From: Bryobacterales bacterium
Lineage (GTDB): Bacteria > Acidobacteriota > Terriglobia > Bryobacterales > UBA6623
DNA: 56,006 bases
Assembly (NCBI GenBank): GCA_028819575.1
Contig: JAPPLB010000049.1
Span: 1 to 56,006 of the forward strand
Direction of reading: 5' to 3'
Every line of letters begins with the position of its first letter. Position 1 is the stretch's first letter. Below are positions 48,082 through 55,885 of the stretch, one piece after another. Made by a program: the position numbers and the translations under genes. The notes under the pieces were generated by a model. That model saw nothing but the letters and a program-made list of their open reading frames with translations, was not told the DNA's origin and ran no database searches.

Positions 48082-50598
48082 TTACCGCGCCTCGTCCCGG
48101 CGCTTTTCGAACACTGCCAGGGCCTCGCGGAACTGCCCGAGGACGTGCTCCTTCTCACGGTCCGATCTCCAGTACTCGTAGCCGTCCCAGAGCGTGACCA
48201 GGTCGTTGATCCACTGGATGAAGTATTCGGCATCTTCTTTCGAGCGGATGGGCTGGTCGCCGACATAAACGTAGATCGGACTCGTTTCAGCGACAGGATA
48301 GGCATCGTCGATGGGGTGCTTGATGCCGGCGCCGGCGGCCTTGAGCGTATACCAGCCGCTTTCGGTCACTTCGATCCGTTTCTCGAAGACCGCTTTCTGA
48401 TTGTCGAAGTCCAGAGGAATCGACTCGATGACTTCGCCGTTGCGGATGATCTCGAACGTTTCGAGCGGAACGATCGACTCGAGCGTCGCGCGCACCTCGA
48501 CCGAGCCGCCATCCGCAGGCAAACGAATCTCCGCCCCAGGGATCTCGCCGTTGATCGTGAACTGGATCAGCGGGCCATTGGTGACGAACGTCCAGCCCTC
48601 CCGGACCGCTTCCACCCATCCATCCCAGGTGAGTTTTTCTCCCAGGTAGGCATACATTCGGGCGGCGCCGATCGGCGGCGTGGCCTGCAGGTTCAGGATC
48701 GAATCTTCACCGGCTGAAGCCGTCACCTTGAAGCCGCAGTTCAGCGAGCGATGCCAGACCTTCGACGTCGCCGTGTAGTGCCTGGCGCTGGTCAGCACTT
48801 CGAGGAACTCGAACGAGCCGAGGGCGACGTCCACGGCGTAGGTCTGGGCAACGCGGTATTCCGAGTCCATCGAAGGTTCGCGTGAAAACGGGTGGACGTG
48901 CCCGCCGAGGGCCCCCTGCTTGCGCGCCAGGGCGAACATGTCGGTATTGCTCGGATAGAGGCTGGCGATGCCGGTGTCCTGGTAAGCGGTCGTGAACGGC
49001 GAAATGAGGTGCTTGGTGAGATTGATGAAGTTGATGTGGCCGTACCAGGCTGGACGGTATTCCTCACCGAACGAGATCAGGTACTGGCCGTCGGAGAGGG
49101 GGTGCAGCGGTTCTCCCTTGTAGTACTGCGTGTCGAAGACGCGGTTGTCCTTGTTGGCGATCTTCCAGCCGACGTGGTCCAGGTCTTCCGCCTTGGCCTC
49201 GAACAACATGTACTCGGGCGTGTTGTTGAGGTTGCCACCGTAGTTCATATGGACATGGTCCGAGCCGCTCCACCATCCCATGGCGTTCATGTTGGCCATC
49301 CGCGTGAGTTCGAGCTCGATTCGCGTGACGCCTTTCGGGTGGACGTAGAAGTTGCCTTGGGACGGCCAGTACTCAGGCCCCTTTGTGGCTTCGAGGATCA
49401 GCTCGCCGATCGGCACCTCGACGATAAAGTGCCCGGGGGCGTGGAAGAAGTCTTCTTTGGCGGCGCGGGCGGCGACTCGCTGGTAGGTGTTCTCCGGCGC
49501 GTAGATCTTGCCGTCGGAGGCTTTCATGTAGACCCGCGATTCGGTGAGCTCGCCGGTCGTGTCGTCTTTGACGAACACTTCGATGCGGCCCATCGGGCGG
49601 CGCCAGACGCGGCGCTTGATCTCGACTTTCTCGTCGGTCCCGCCGAAGGTCTTGAGCAAGCGGAGCTCGGAGAGACCGTGCTCGTTCGAGATGTAGGCGA
49701 TCCATTCGCCGTCGGGGGACCAGGCCGGGTCGAAGTGGTCCCAGGGATTGCGCGTGAGTTGCAGCGGCTCGCCTTCATGCACGGGATGGACGTAGAGGTT
49801 GGTGTATTGGCTGCCGCGATGCGAGGCGTAGAGGATGCGCTTGCCGTCGTGCGACCAGTTCGGCCTGGTGCGATAGAGCGTCTCTTCGCGCAGGATGCGA
49901 TTGGCTTTCGACATGGCGTCCGGTTCGAGCGGCGCGCGCCAGATCGCGCCGGAGCCCAGCGTGATGCCGCGGTTGGAAACGAGGATGATCTCCTTGCCGT
50001 CGGGCGAGAACGTGGGCTGAATGTGGTCGTCGTAGCGCCCGAAATAGAGGCGCCCGCGTCCGAAGTCGTTAGGCTCGGTGATACGGACCTGTTCGCCGAA
50101 GGAGCCGTTGTCGAACGAACGCGTGTAGATGTGGAAGCGGCTCCGGGGTTCGTTGTGAACGTAGGCCAGCGTGTTGCCGTCCGGCGACCAGACGGGGTCG
50201 GCGTACAGTTGGCCGCCCTCGGTGACGGTGGTGCTTTCGCCGGTGGCGACGTTGTAGAGCATCAAGTTGATGCCCTGGCCGTCTTCGGCTGTATAAACGA
50301 TCCAGCGGCCGTCGGGCGACCACGCCGGGGCGGAGTCGTAGGTCTTGTTCGCGGTCAGCTCGTAGGCAGTGGTGTCGCCGACCTTGATCTTCCACAGCGA
50401 GCCCGACATGGAGAAAGCGATCTCCTTGCCGTCGGGCGACCACGCCGGCCGCCAGGGCGTGCTGGCGCTCGGCGGCATGTAGAAGTTGTACATGTACCCT
50501 CCGGCATAGCGGTTCCTGGCCGGGAACTGCGCCAACCCGGAGGTGATGCAAACGGTCAGGCAAAGAAGGGCGACAACACTGCGGCGATAGCGATTCAT
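48082..50598 (-). CDS. PD40 propeller plus CehA/McbA-like metallohydrolase domain, exported
   Basis: An 838-residue protein with signal peptide 1-23 (SVVALLCLTVCITSGLA). Residues 40-400 hold about seven TolB-type blades (WSPDGKEIAFSMSG, WSPDGRWIVYTAEDG, FSPDGKEIILVSN, WSHDGKRILYASHRG, WSPDGEWIAYISNE). The second half begins a PHP/CehA-McbA-like domain with WWSGSDHVHMNYGG, GGHVHPFSREPS and SFEFLEVLTSAR. The usual AD-x-H-x-H appears as SDHVHMN. CehA/McbA relatives hydrolyse carbamate esters; here the natural substrate is unknown. The C-terminal region is a beta-sandwich. It precedes the transpeptidase gene by 69 bp. Confidence 0.85.
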   Translation of the reverse strand: MNRYRRSVVALLCLTVCITSGLAQFPARNRYAGGYMYNFYMPPSASTPWRPAWSPDGKEIAFSMSGSLWKIKVGDTTAYELTANKTYDSAPAWSPDGRWIVYTAEDGQGINLMLYNVATGESTTVTEGGQLYADPVWSPDGNTLAYVHNEPRSRFHIYTRSFDNGSFGEQVRITEPNDFGRGRLYFGRYDDHIQPTFSPDGKEIILVSNRGITLGSGAIWRAPLEPDAMSKANRILREETLYRTRPNWSHDGKRILYASHRGSQYTNLYVHPVHEGEPLQLTRNPWDHFDPAWSPDGEWIAYISNEHGLSELRLLKTFGGTDEKVEIKRRVWRRPMGRIEVFVKDDTTGELTESRVYMKASDGKIYAPENTYQRVAARAAKEDFFHAPGHFIVEVPIGELILEATKGPEYWPSQGNFYVHPKGVTRIELELTRMANMNAMGWWSGSDHVHMNYGGNLNNTPEYMLFEAKAEDLDHVGWKIANKDNRVFDTQYYKGEPLHPLSDGQYLISFGEEYRPAWYGHINFINLTKHLISPFTTAYQDTGIASLYPSNTDMFALARKQGALGGHVHPFSREPSMDSEYRVAQTYAVDVALGSFEFLEVLTSARHYTATSKVWHRSLNCGFKVTASAGEDSILNLQATPPIGAARMYAYLGEKLTWDGWVEAVREGWTFVTNGPLIQFTINGEIPGAEIRLPADGGSVEVRATLESIVPLETFEIIRNGEVIESIPLDFDNQKAVFEKRIEVTESGWYTLKAAGAGIKHPIDDAYPVAETSPIYVYVGDQPIRSKEDAEYFIQWINDLVTLWDGYEYWRSDREKEHVLGQFREALAVFEKRRDEAR

Positions 50599-50642
50599 AG
50601 CGACTCCCGGGAATTTTCTACATCCCGATCCCATACGACCGG

Positions 50643-51902
50643 TCAGGATAACGCATCCAGCAACTGGTCCACGTCGGCCATCGTATTGAAGACGGAGGGC
50701 GAGACGCGCATCTGTTTCCACTTGACCTTGGCGGCGACTTTGGCGGCTTTCAGTCTGGCGCTGGTTTCTTCGGGGTTCTCGACGAGAAAAGCCGTGATGG
50801 GCGTTGGGCTGCCCGGCGGTGTGATGCAGGGGTAGCCGAGTTTCGGCAACTCCTCGATCAGCTTGTCGCACATGGGCCTGGCGTGGGCGAGGATGTTGTC
50901 GACACCGAGCTTGAGGATGTACTTGAGAGCCTCGCGCTGCGCCGCGCCGGCGATGTTCGAGACGTTGCCGACCTCATACATTTGCGCCCCGCCGCGCGGT
51001 TGATAGCTGATCGGCGTCTCTCCCGGCGGGCTCCCCGGGAAGTTGTGGAACTCGAAGTTCGAGTATTGCTTGTCCCCGTACATCATCGGCTTGAGCACGT
51101 CGCCCTGAAGCTCTTCCCGCACGTAGAACAGCCCGATGCCGCGCATCCCCATCAGCCACTTGTAGGTCGAAGCCGAGCAGAAGTCGATCCCCATGGCCCG
51201 CATGTCCACGGGAACGCAGCCGGCCGCCTGGACGACGTCGGCATATACGTAGGCGCCGTTGGCGTGCGCGATCTCGCTGATGGCCTTGGAGTCGTAGAGG
51301 AACCCGTTGATGTTCGAAACGAGGGTCAGCGAGACGAGCTTGGTGTCGTTGTCGATCGCCCGCTCGTACTCCTCGGGGGCGACCTGCCAGTCCTTCTGCT
51401 TGATGATCCGCAATTCGAGCCCGGCATCCTGCAGGCGGCGATAGATATAGCTTCCTCCGTGATAGTGCAGCTCGTCGGTGACGACGTTACCCTTGCCGTC
51501 GTGCAGGCCCAGACCGAGAGCGACGAGGTTCTCGCCGATCAGCGTGCTTTGCACGAGCGCGATTTCCGACGCCTTGGCGTTGATGAGTTCGCCGTACAGC
51601 GCCTTCACTTCGTGGAATTGCTTTTCGCCGAAGCCGGCGCCGTCTCCCGGACCGTCAAGGATGTAGTCGAGATACCTGCGGGCCGCGTTGACGGAGTGGA
51701 CGCCGCAGGGATGCCGGCCGGCGTTGTTGAGAAAGGCCTGCTTCGTTGACCAGGGGAAAGCAGCCCGGGCGGTTGCGAAGTCGGCATTTTCCGCGGTGAG
51801 CGCAGCGTCGGCGATCTTGGAATCCGCCGCGCTGCAACCAAAGAACATGCCGGAGCCGAGCGCGGCGGAACCGGCCAGGAAATCGCGTCGATCAAAGTTC
51901 AT
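50643..51902 (-). CDS. TAT-exported class V aminotransferase, paralogue 1
   Basis: A 419-residue PLP enzyme of the NifS/IscS/isopenicillin-N-epimerase fold type I. The leader is FDRRDFLAGSAALGSGMFFG with Cys after it, a TAT plus lipoprotein signal. PLP-lysine is K248 in SASTYKWLMG. GAYVYADVVQAAG gives the Asp/Gln pair that holds the cofactor ring, and TDELHYHGG is the conserved loop. The Cys of the desulfurase active-site loop is not visible, so racemase, epimerase or lyase activity is more likely than desulfuration. It shares its motif order with the next two genes and is probably co-transcribed with them (36 bp gap upstream). Confidence 0.88.
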   Translation of the reverse strand: MNFDRRDFLAGSAALGSGMFFGCSAADSKIADAALTAENADFATARAAFPWSTKQAFLNNAGRHPCGVHSVNAARRYLDYILDGPGDGAGFGEKQFHEVKALYGELINAKASEIALVQSTLIGENLVALGLGLHDGKGNVVTDELHYHGGSYIYRRLQDAGLELRIIKQKDWQVAPEEYERAIDNDTKLVSLTLVSNINGFLYDSKAISEIAHANGAYVYADVVQAAGCVPVDMRAMGIDFCSASTYKWLMGMRGIGLFYVREELQGDVLKPMMYGDKQYSNFEFHNFPGSPPGETPISYQPRGGAQMYEVGNVSNIAGAAQREALKYILKLGVDNILAHARPMCDKLIEELPKLGYPCITPPGSPTPITAFLVENPEETSARLKAAKVAAKVKWKQMRVSPSVFNTMADVDQLLDALS

Positions 51903-51938
51903 AGGGTTTCTCCGTCGATCGAGTCGGTCTCGCTTCGT

Positions 51939-53207
51939 CTAGGCCAGCGCCGCCACCAAAGCCTCGACGTCCTGCTGGTTGTTCATCACCGACACCGATA
52001 CGCGCATCTGATTCCCGAACCGCAGTGTGACCTCGATATGGGCTTCCTTGAGCCGCCGCTCGGCCTCTTTCGGATCAGGGACGCGAAAGGTCGTGATCGG
52101 GCTTCGATTGCCACTCGGGGTGATCGAAGCGTACCCGATCTTCGGCATCTCCTCTTGCAGGAACCCGGTCAAGGAGGCCGCGTGCGCCTGAATCTCATCC
52201 ACGCCGACCCGGTGGATGAAGTTCAGCGCCTCCTGTTGGCAAACGCATCCGACACTCGAGACGTTACCCACTTCGTACTGTGAAGCCTTCTGCTTCGGCC
52301 GGTAGACGATCTCGCCCTTGCCGGAGTCGGGATCTTCGACCCAGGGCTCGTAGTTGAAGCTCACGCCACCTCCGAACTGCACAGGCTGCACGACGGTTCC
52401 CTGCAGGTCCTCCTTGATATAGAGGTATGCGAAACCGCGCAGTCCCATCAGCCACTTGTAGGTCGAGCAGGCGGCAAAGTCGATTCCCATGGCCTGCACG
52501 TCGATGGGCACGGCTCCGCAGGCCTGGATGATGTCGGCGTAGACATAAGCGCCGTTGCGATGCGCGATGTCGGCGATCTCCTTCACCGGAGCGAGCAGCC
52601 CATTGACGTTCGAAACCAGCGTCAGCGCGACGAGCTTCGTCTTGTCGTCGATGACCTTTTCGAAGTCGGCCGGGTCGAGGCGCCAGTCGCGGTGCTTGAC
52701 AATGCGCACGTCGAGACCCCGCTGCTGGCGCATCTTGTAGTTGTACAGGCAACTCGAATAGTGCAGATCGTTCGTCACGACATTGCCGCCGGACTCCTGA
52801 ATGCCCATGCCGTTCACGACCATGTTCTCGCCGACGGTCGTACTCAGGCAGAAGGCGATCTCAGACGGCCGGGCATTGATCAGCCTGGCGAACAGCTCCT
52901 TGACTTCGCGCTTGTATGCGCCGCCAAGCGCCTTCGCTTCGTCCGACACCTCGTACCAGCCGGCTCGCGAGCACTCGTTCGCGAGGTAGTCGGCGTACTG
53001 CCGCATGGCCCGCGCCGATTGCGCGCTGAGGGGGTGCTGCGAGGCGTGATTCATGTACACGCCGTTCTCGGACCGCGGGAAGTCGCGGCGGGCGCTGTCG
53101 AGGTCGCCGAGCACCGGCGCGGCATCGCTTTCCTGGCCGCATCCGAGCTGCGACGCCACGGACGCCGCGACGCCTCCCGCAAGAAACGATCTTCGATTGA
53201 AGTTCAT
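51939..53207 (-). CDS. TAT-exported class V aminotransferase, paralogue 2
   Basis: A 422-residue fold-type I PLP enzyme. Leader FNRRSFLAGGVAASVASQLG followed by Cys. PLP-lysine K251 in CSTYKWLMGLRG; cofactor residues in GAYVYADIIQACG; conserved TNDLHYSSCLYNYK. The start at 53,207 follows GGAGGGA; a longer frame runs through an R3 repeat and is rejected. Compared with paralogue 1 it differs most in the C-terminal small domain (FGGGVSFNYEPWVEDPDSG). The three copies probably arose by tandem duplication and then diverged, so they may act on different amino-acid-like substrates. Confidence 0.88.
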   Translation of the reverse strand: MNFNRRSFLAGGVAASVASQLGCGQESDAAPVLGDLDSARRDFPRSENGVYMNHASQHPLSAQSARAMRQYADYLANECSRAGWYEVSDEAKALGGAYKREVKELFARLINARPSEIAFCLSTTVGENMVVNGMGIQESGGNVVTNDLHYSSCLYNYKMRQQRGLDVRIVKHRDWRLDPADFEKVIDDKTKLVALTLVSNVNGLLAPVKEIADIAHRNGAYVYADIIQACGAVPIDVQAMGIDFAACSTYKWLMGLRGFAYLYIKEDLQGTVVQPVQFGGGVSFNYEPWVEDPDSGKGEIVYRPKQKASQYEVGNVSSVGCVCQQEALNFIHRVGVDEIQAHAASLTGFLQEEMPKIGYASITPSGNRSPITTFRVPDPKEAERRLKEAHIEVTLRFGNQMRVSVSVMNNQQDVEALVAALA

Positions 53208-53214
53208 GGTCCCT

Positions 53215-53305
53215 CCGTTTATTTTTTTCTCCGCCCGCACACGGATGATACCAACAGGAAACATCCGGACCGCTGTCAATGCCGCTTGATCAAGAGGATG
53301 TTTCC
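53215..53305 (-). repeat. R3 repeat, copy d, with 10-bp hairpin
   Basis: On the minus strand: GGAAACATCC, then a loop with the perfect palindrome CTTGATCAAG, then GGATGTTTCC, the exact inverse complement of the first 10 bases. It is followed by GTGCGGGCGGAG and an A-rich run. It begins two or three bases after the stop of aminotransferase 3 and ends just before the ribosome-binding site of aminotransferase 2, so it could modulate expression between them. Confidence 0.78.
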
Positions 53306-53307
53306 GG

Positions 53308-54549
53308 TCAGACCAGGGCGTCGAGCAGCTTGTCGACATCTTCCTGGTTGTTGTAGATGTTGGGCGAGATCCGCAAACGATTCCCCGTCATGGTCGCCTG
53401 AACGTTCGCCTGTTTCAGCCGGGCTTGCGTTCCCTCGTAGTCCGCCGGGATGAAGACGAGGATCGGACTTCGAGCGCCCTCGGGCGTGATGCACCGATAC
53501 CTGCTCTCGGGAAGCTCCTTGCGGACGCGGTCGACGAGGGCCATCGTATGCACCAGCATGTTTTCGACTCCGATCGCTTCCATCACCTTGAACGACTCAT
53601 ACTGGCCGCAGTAACCCTCGCGGGCCGTATTGCCCGGCTGGTATCGGCCGGCGTTCGTGGGCGGGGAAAAGGGCATGGGATCTTCGTCGCCGTCGGCGGG
53701 GTCCACCCAGGGCGGGTAGTTGAAGCGAACGTAGCCGGGGAAGAGCAGGTCTCTCACCGCCGTGCCTTGCAGTTCATCGCGGACGTACAGAAAGCCTGAG
53801 CCGCGGCAACCCTGGAGCCACTTGTAATTCGAGCAAGCGGCGAAATCAAGGCCGAGCGCCTTGACATCGATCGGGATGGCGCCCGCTGCCTGAATGATGT
53901 CGGCGTAGACATACCCACCGTTCGCGTGCGCCATCCCGGTGATGGCCTTGGCGTCTTCGACGTGTCCGTTGACGTTGGAGACCAACGTGATCGCGACGAG
54001 CCGGGTCTTCTTGTCGATCGCGGCTTCCATGGCGTCAAGGTCGGTGACCCAGTTCTTCGACTTGACGATCCGAACATCCATGCCGGCTTTCCTGCGGCCG
54101 AGGAAGCTGTGGATCGAGCCGGCGTAGTGCAGGTCGTTCGTGACGACGTTGCCGCCCGCGGCCTGAATGTCCAGGCCGTTCACCACGATGTCCTCACCGG
54201 CCTTGGTGTTCTGGACGAAGGCGATCTCCGACGGCTTCGCGCCGATCATGCGCGCGAACTGCGGCTTGACGGCACGCATCGCCTCACCGGCGTACTCGCC
54301 GCGGCCTTCTCCGCCGCCGTACATGTGGAAGTCCATGTACTTCTGCATCCCCTCGCGGGTATGGATGCTCAGCGGGCAGTGCGCCGCCGTGTCGAGGTAC
54401 GGCTGCCGCATCACCCGCGGGTACCGCTCACGAATCGAAGCGATGTCGGAAAGCGTGGGGGAAGCACCCCCCTGGCTTTCGCATGCCGTGTGGACCGCGG
54501 CCGCGGCGGCGCCCGCCGCACCCAGGAACTGACGTCGATTGATTGGCAT
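53308..54549 (-). CDS. TAT-exported class V aminotransferase, paralogue 3
   Basis: A 413-residue fold-type I PLP enzyme, first gene of the exported block. Leader INRRQFLGAAGAAAAAVHTA followed by Cys. PLP-lysine K243 in CSNYKWLQGCRG; GGYVYADIIQAAG; TNDLHYAGSIHSFLGRRK. The N-terminal YLDTAAHCPLSIHTREGMQ is the substrate loop. TNAGRYQPGNTAREGYCG replaces the YEVGNVS segment of the other two copies, pointing to a different substrate. The region upstream is repeat-rich and no clear promoter is visible. Confidence 0.88.
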   Translation of the reverse strand: MPINRRQFLGAAGAAAAAVHTACESQGGASPTLSDIASIRERYPRVMRQPYLDTAAHCPLSIHTREGMQKYMDFHMYGGGEGRGEYAGEAMRAVKPQFARMIGAKPSEIAFVQNTKAGEDIVVNGLDIQAAGGNVVTNDLHYAGSIHSFLGRRKAGMDVRIVKSKNWVTDLDAMEAAIDKKTRLVAITLVSNVNGHVEDAKAITGMAHANGGYVYADIIQAAGAIPIDVKALGLDFAACSNYKWLQGCRGSGFLYVRDELQGTAVRDLLFPGYVRFNYPPWVDPADGDEDPMPFSPPTNAGRYQPGNTAREGYCGQYESFKVMEAIGVENMLVHTMALVDRVRKELPESRYRCITPEGARSPILVFIPADYEGTQARLKQANVQATMTGNRLRISPNIYNNQEDVDKLLDALV

Positions 54550-54863
54550 AAACTCCCCTCCCCGGGAAGGCCGGAACAGACGGCCCTCCAGCGTACCTCT
54601 ACTCTAAGCCTCCCAGCGCAAAGTGTCCACGCCTCCCGTCAATGCAATAGAAAAGCCGTGATTCGTGACTCGTGATTCGCACGCACTTCGAAGGGCCGAC
54701 CGAGAACGGCGGACGGGGCAAGGACACTGGCTTACCCCCACTCCCCCCCCCCCCGCGCAGGCCGCGCGATAGCCGCTCGCAGCCGCGCCATGCCGAGCGA
54801 ACGCGCCCAGCGAAGCAGCGACCGGGCGGCGCGGGGACACTGGCGCAGAACAATATTTTTAGG

Positions 54864-54918
54864 TGAACAATGGCGAACAATGGCGAACAATCGTGAACAA
54901 TGGCGAACAACGATGAAC
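54864..54918 (+). repeat. Decamer tandem repeat, about five units
   Basis: GAACAATGGC GAACAATGGC GAACAATCGT GAACAATGGC GAACAACGAT: a clear 10-bp period with small differences. It follows CAATATTTTTAG. A related decamer array (GGGCAATAGT GGGCAATGCC GGGAAATCGT GGGCAACAGC) lies at 55,319-55,360 after ACATTTTTTTAG. Confidence 0.8.
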
Positions 54919-55003
54919 CGGGAAACAGTGACTTGCCGGCGGGCGCAGTGGTCCGGACGGCGGTTTCCGGTGGCGCCACCCTGGCCACCCACGGAGAAAG
55001 GCC

Positions 55004-55037
55004 GTGATTCGTGTTTCGTGACTCGTGATTCGTGAAA
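55004..55037 (+). repeat. H7 array, clearest copy
   Basis: GTGATTC GTGTTTC GTGACTC GTGATTC GTGAAAA: the 7-bp period is exact over four units, with change confined to two positions. It is preceded by AAAGGCC, as in most other H7 arrays (GGCCTTT on the other strand). The same array occurs again at 55,800-55,835. Confidence 0.85.
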
Positions 55038-55885
55038 ACCTCAAAACCTGTTTTTAGTTTTTTGTTTTTAGTTTTTCGTGAAAACCTTGGATTTCGCGCT
55101 GGCTCGCGCGGCGCGCGAGGAAAGGCCGTGTTTCGTGATTCGTGAAGACCTCGGAATTCGCGCCGGCTTGCGCCGCGCGCCAGGAAAGACCTTGGTTCAT
55201 GATTCGTTTGCTCAACCGTGCAGCCGGGCTGTCGCGGAGCGGCTCGCGGGACACGTCCAGGGCCGCGAGATCCACGGCCGTATTGCGAGGCCACCAGGGC
55301 TTGCGACATTTTTTTAGCGGGCAATAGTGGGCAATGCCGGGAAATCGTGGGCAACAGCAGGCAGGAAAGGTCCTTGAACAAGGCGAGATGATGCCGGAAC
55401 GACATTTCCTTCGCAGGCGCTCCCAGGCCACGGATCAAGCTTATTTCACGAACCATGATCCTCATGCTACGCAGCCCGGGCCGGAAAAAAAAGACTGAAG
55501 GGCTTCAGTACCAACAGGTACCAAAGAGACCATGTTTCGTGTCCCGTGTTTCGTGAAAAACACAAAGCCGTGAGTCGTGTTTCGTGCCTCGTGATTCGCG
55601 AAGAACATAAAGGCCGTGACTCGTGTCTCGTGATTCGTTTTTCGTAAAGACCTTAGAATCAGTGGGTTGCGGTCAGTGAGCGCCTGGGGAGCCCCGATTC
55701 GCGACCCGCACGGACTGCGCCTCCCTGTGCTGTTGCCTAGCAGACCGGGGCAGAAAAAACAAGACTGAAGGGCTTCAGTACTCCATGCACCAAAAAAGCC
55801 GTGATTCGTGTTTCGTGACTCGTGATTCGTGAAAAACCTTAATGGCCGTCTTGCGCGCGCCTTTTTCCTCCGCCCGGCTTGCGCC

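Noticed and set aside
48892-50835. A 647-residue open frame antisense to the PD40/CehA-like gene
   Set aside because: Its apparent repeats are the reverse reading of the propeller blades on the minus strand.
53208-53339. N-terminal extension of aminotransferase 2
   Set aside because: It runs through the R3 repeat, whereas the ATG at 53,207 has a strong GGAGGGA and starts the TAT leader.
54599-55465. A 288-residue minus-strand open frame in the repeat island
   Set aside because: The translation consists of in-frame readings of H7 heptads and decamers (for example TNHESRNTNHG) with no folded-protein character.
55004-55835. CRISPR array
   Set aside because: The units are 7 bp with no spacers, and no cas genes are present.
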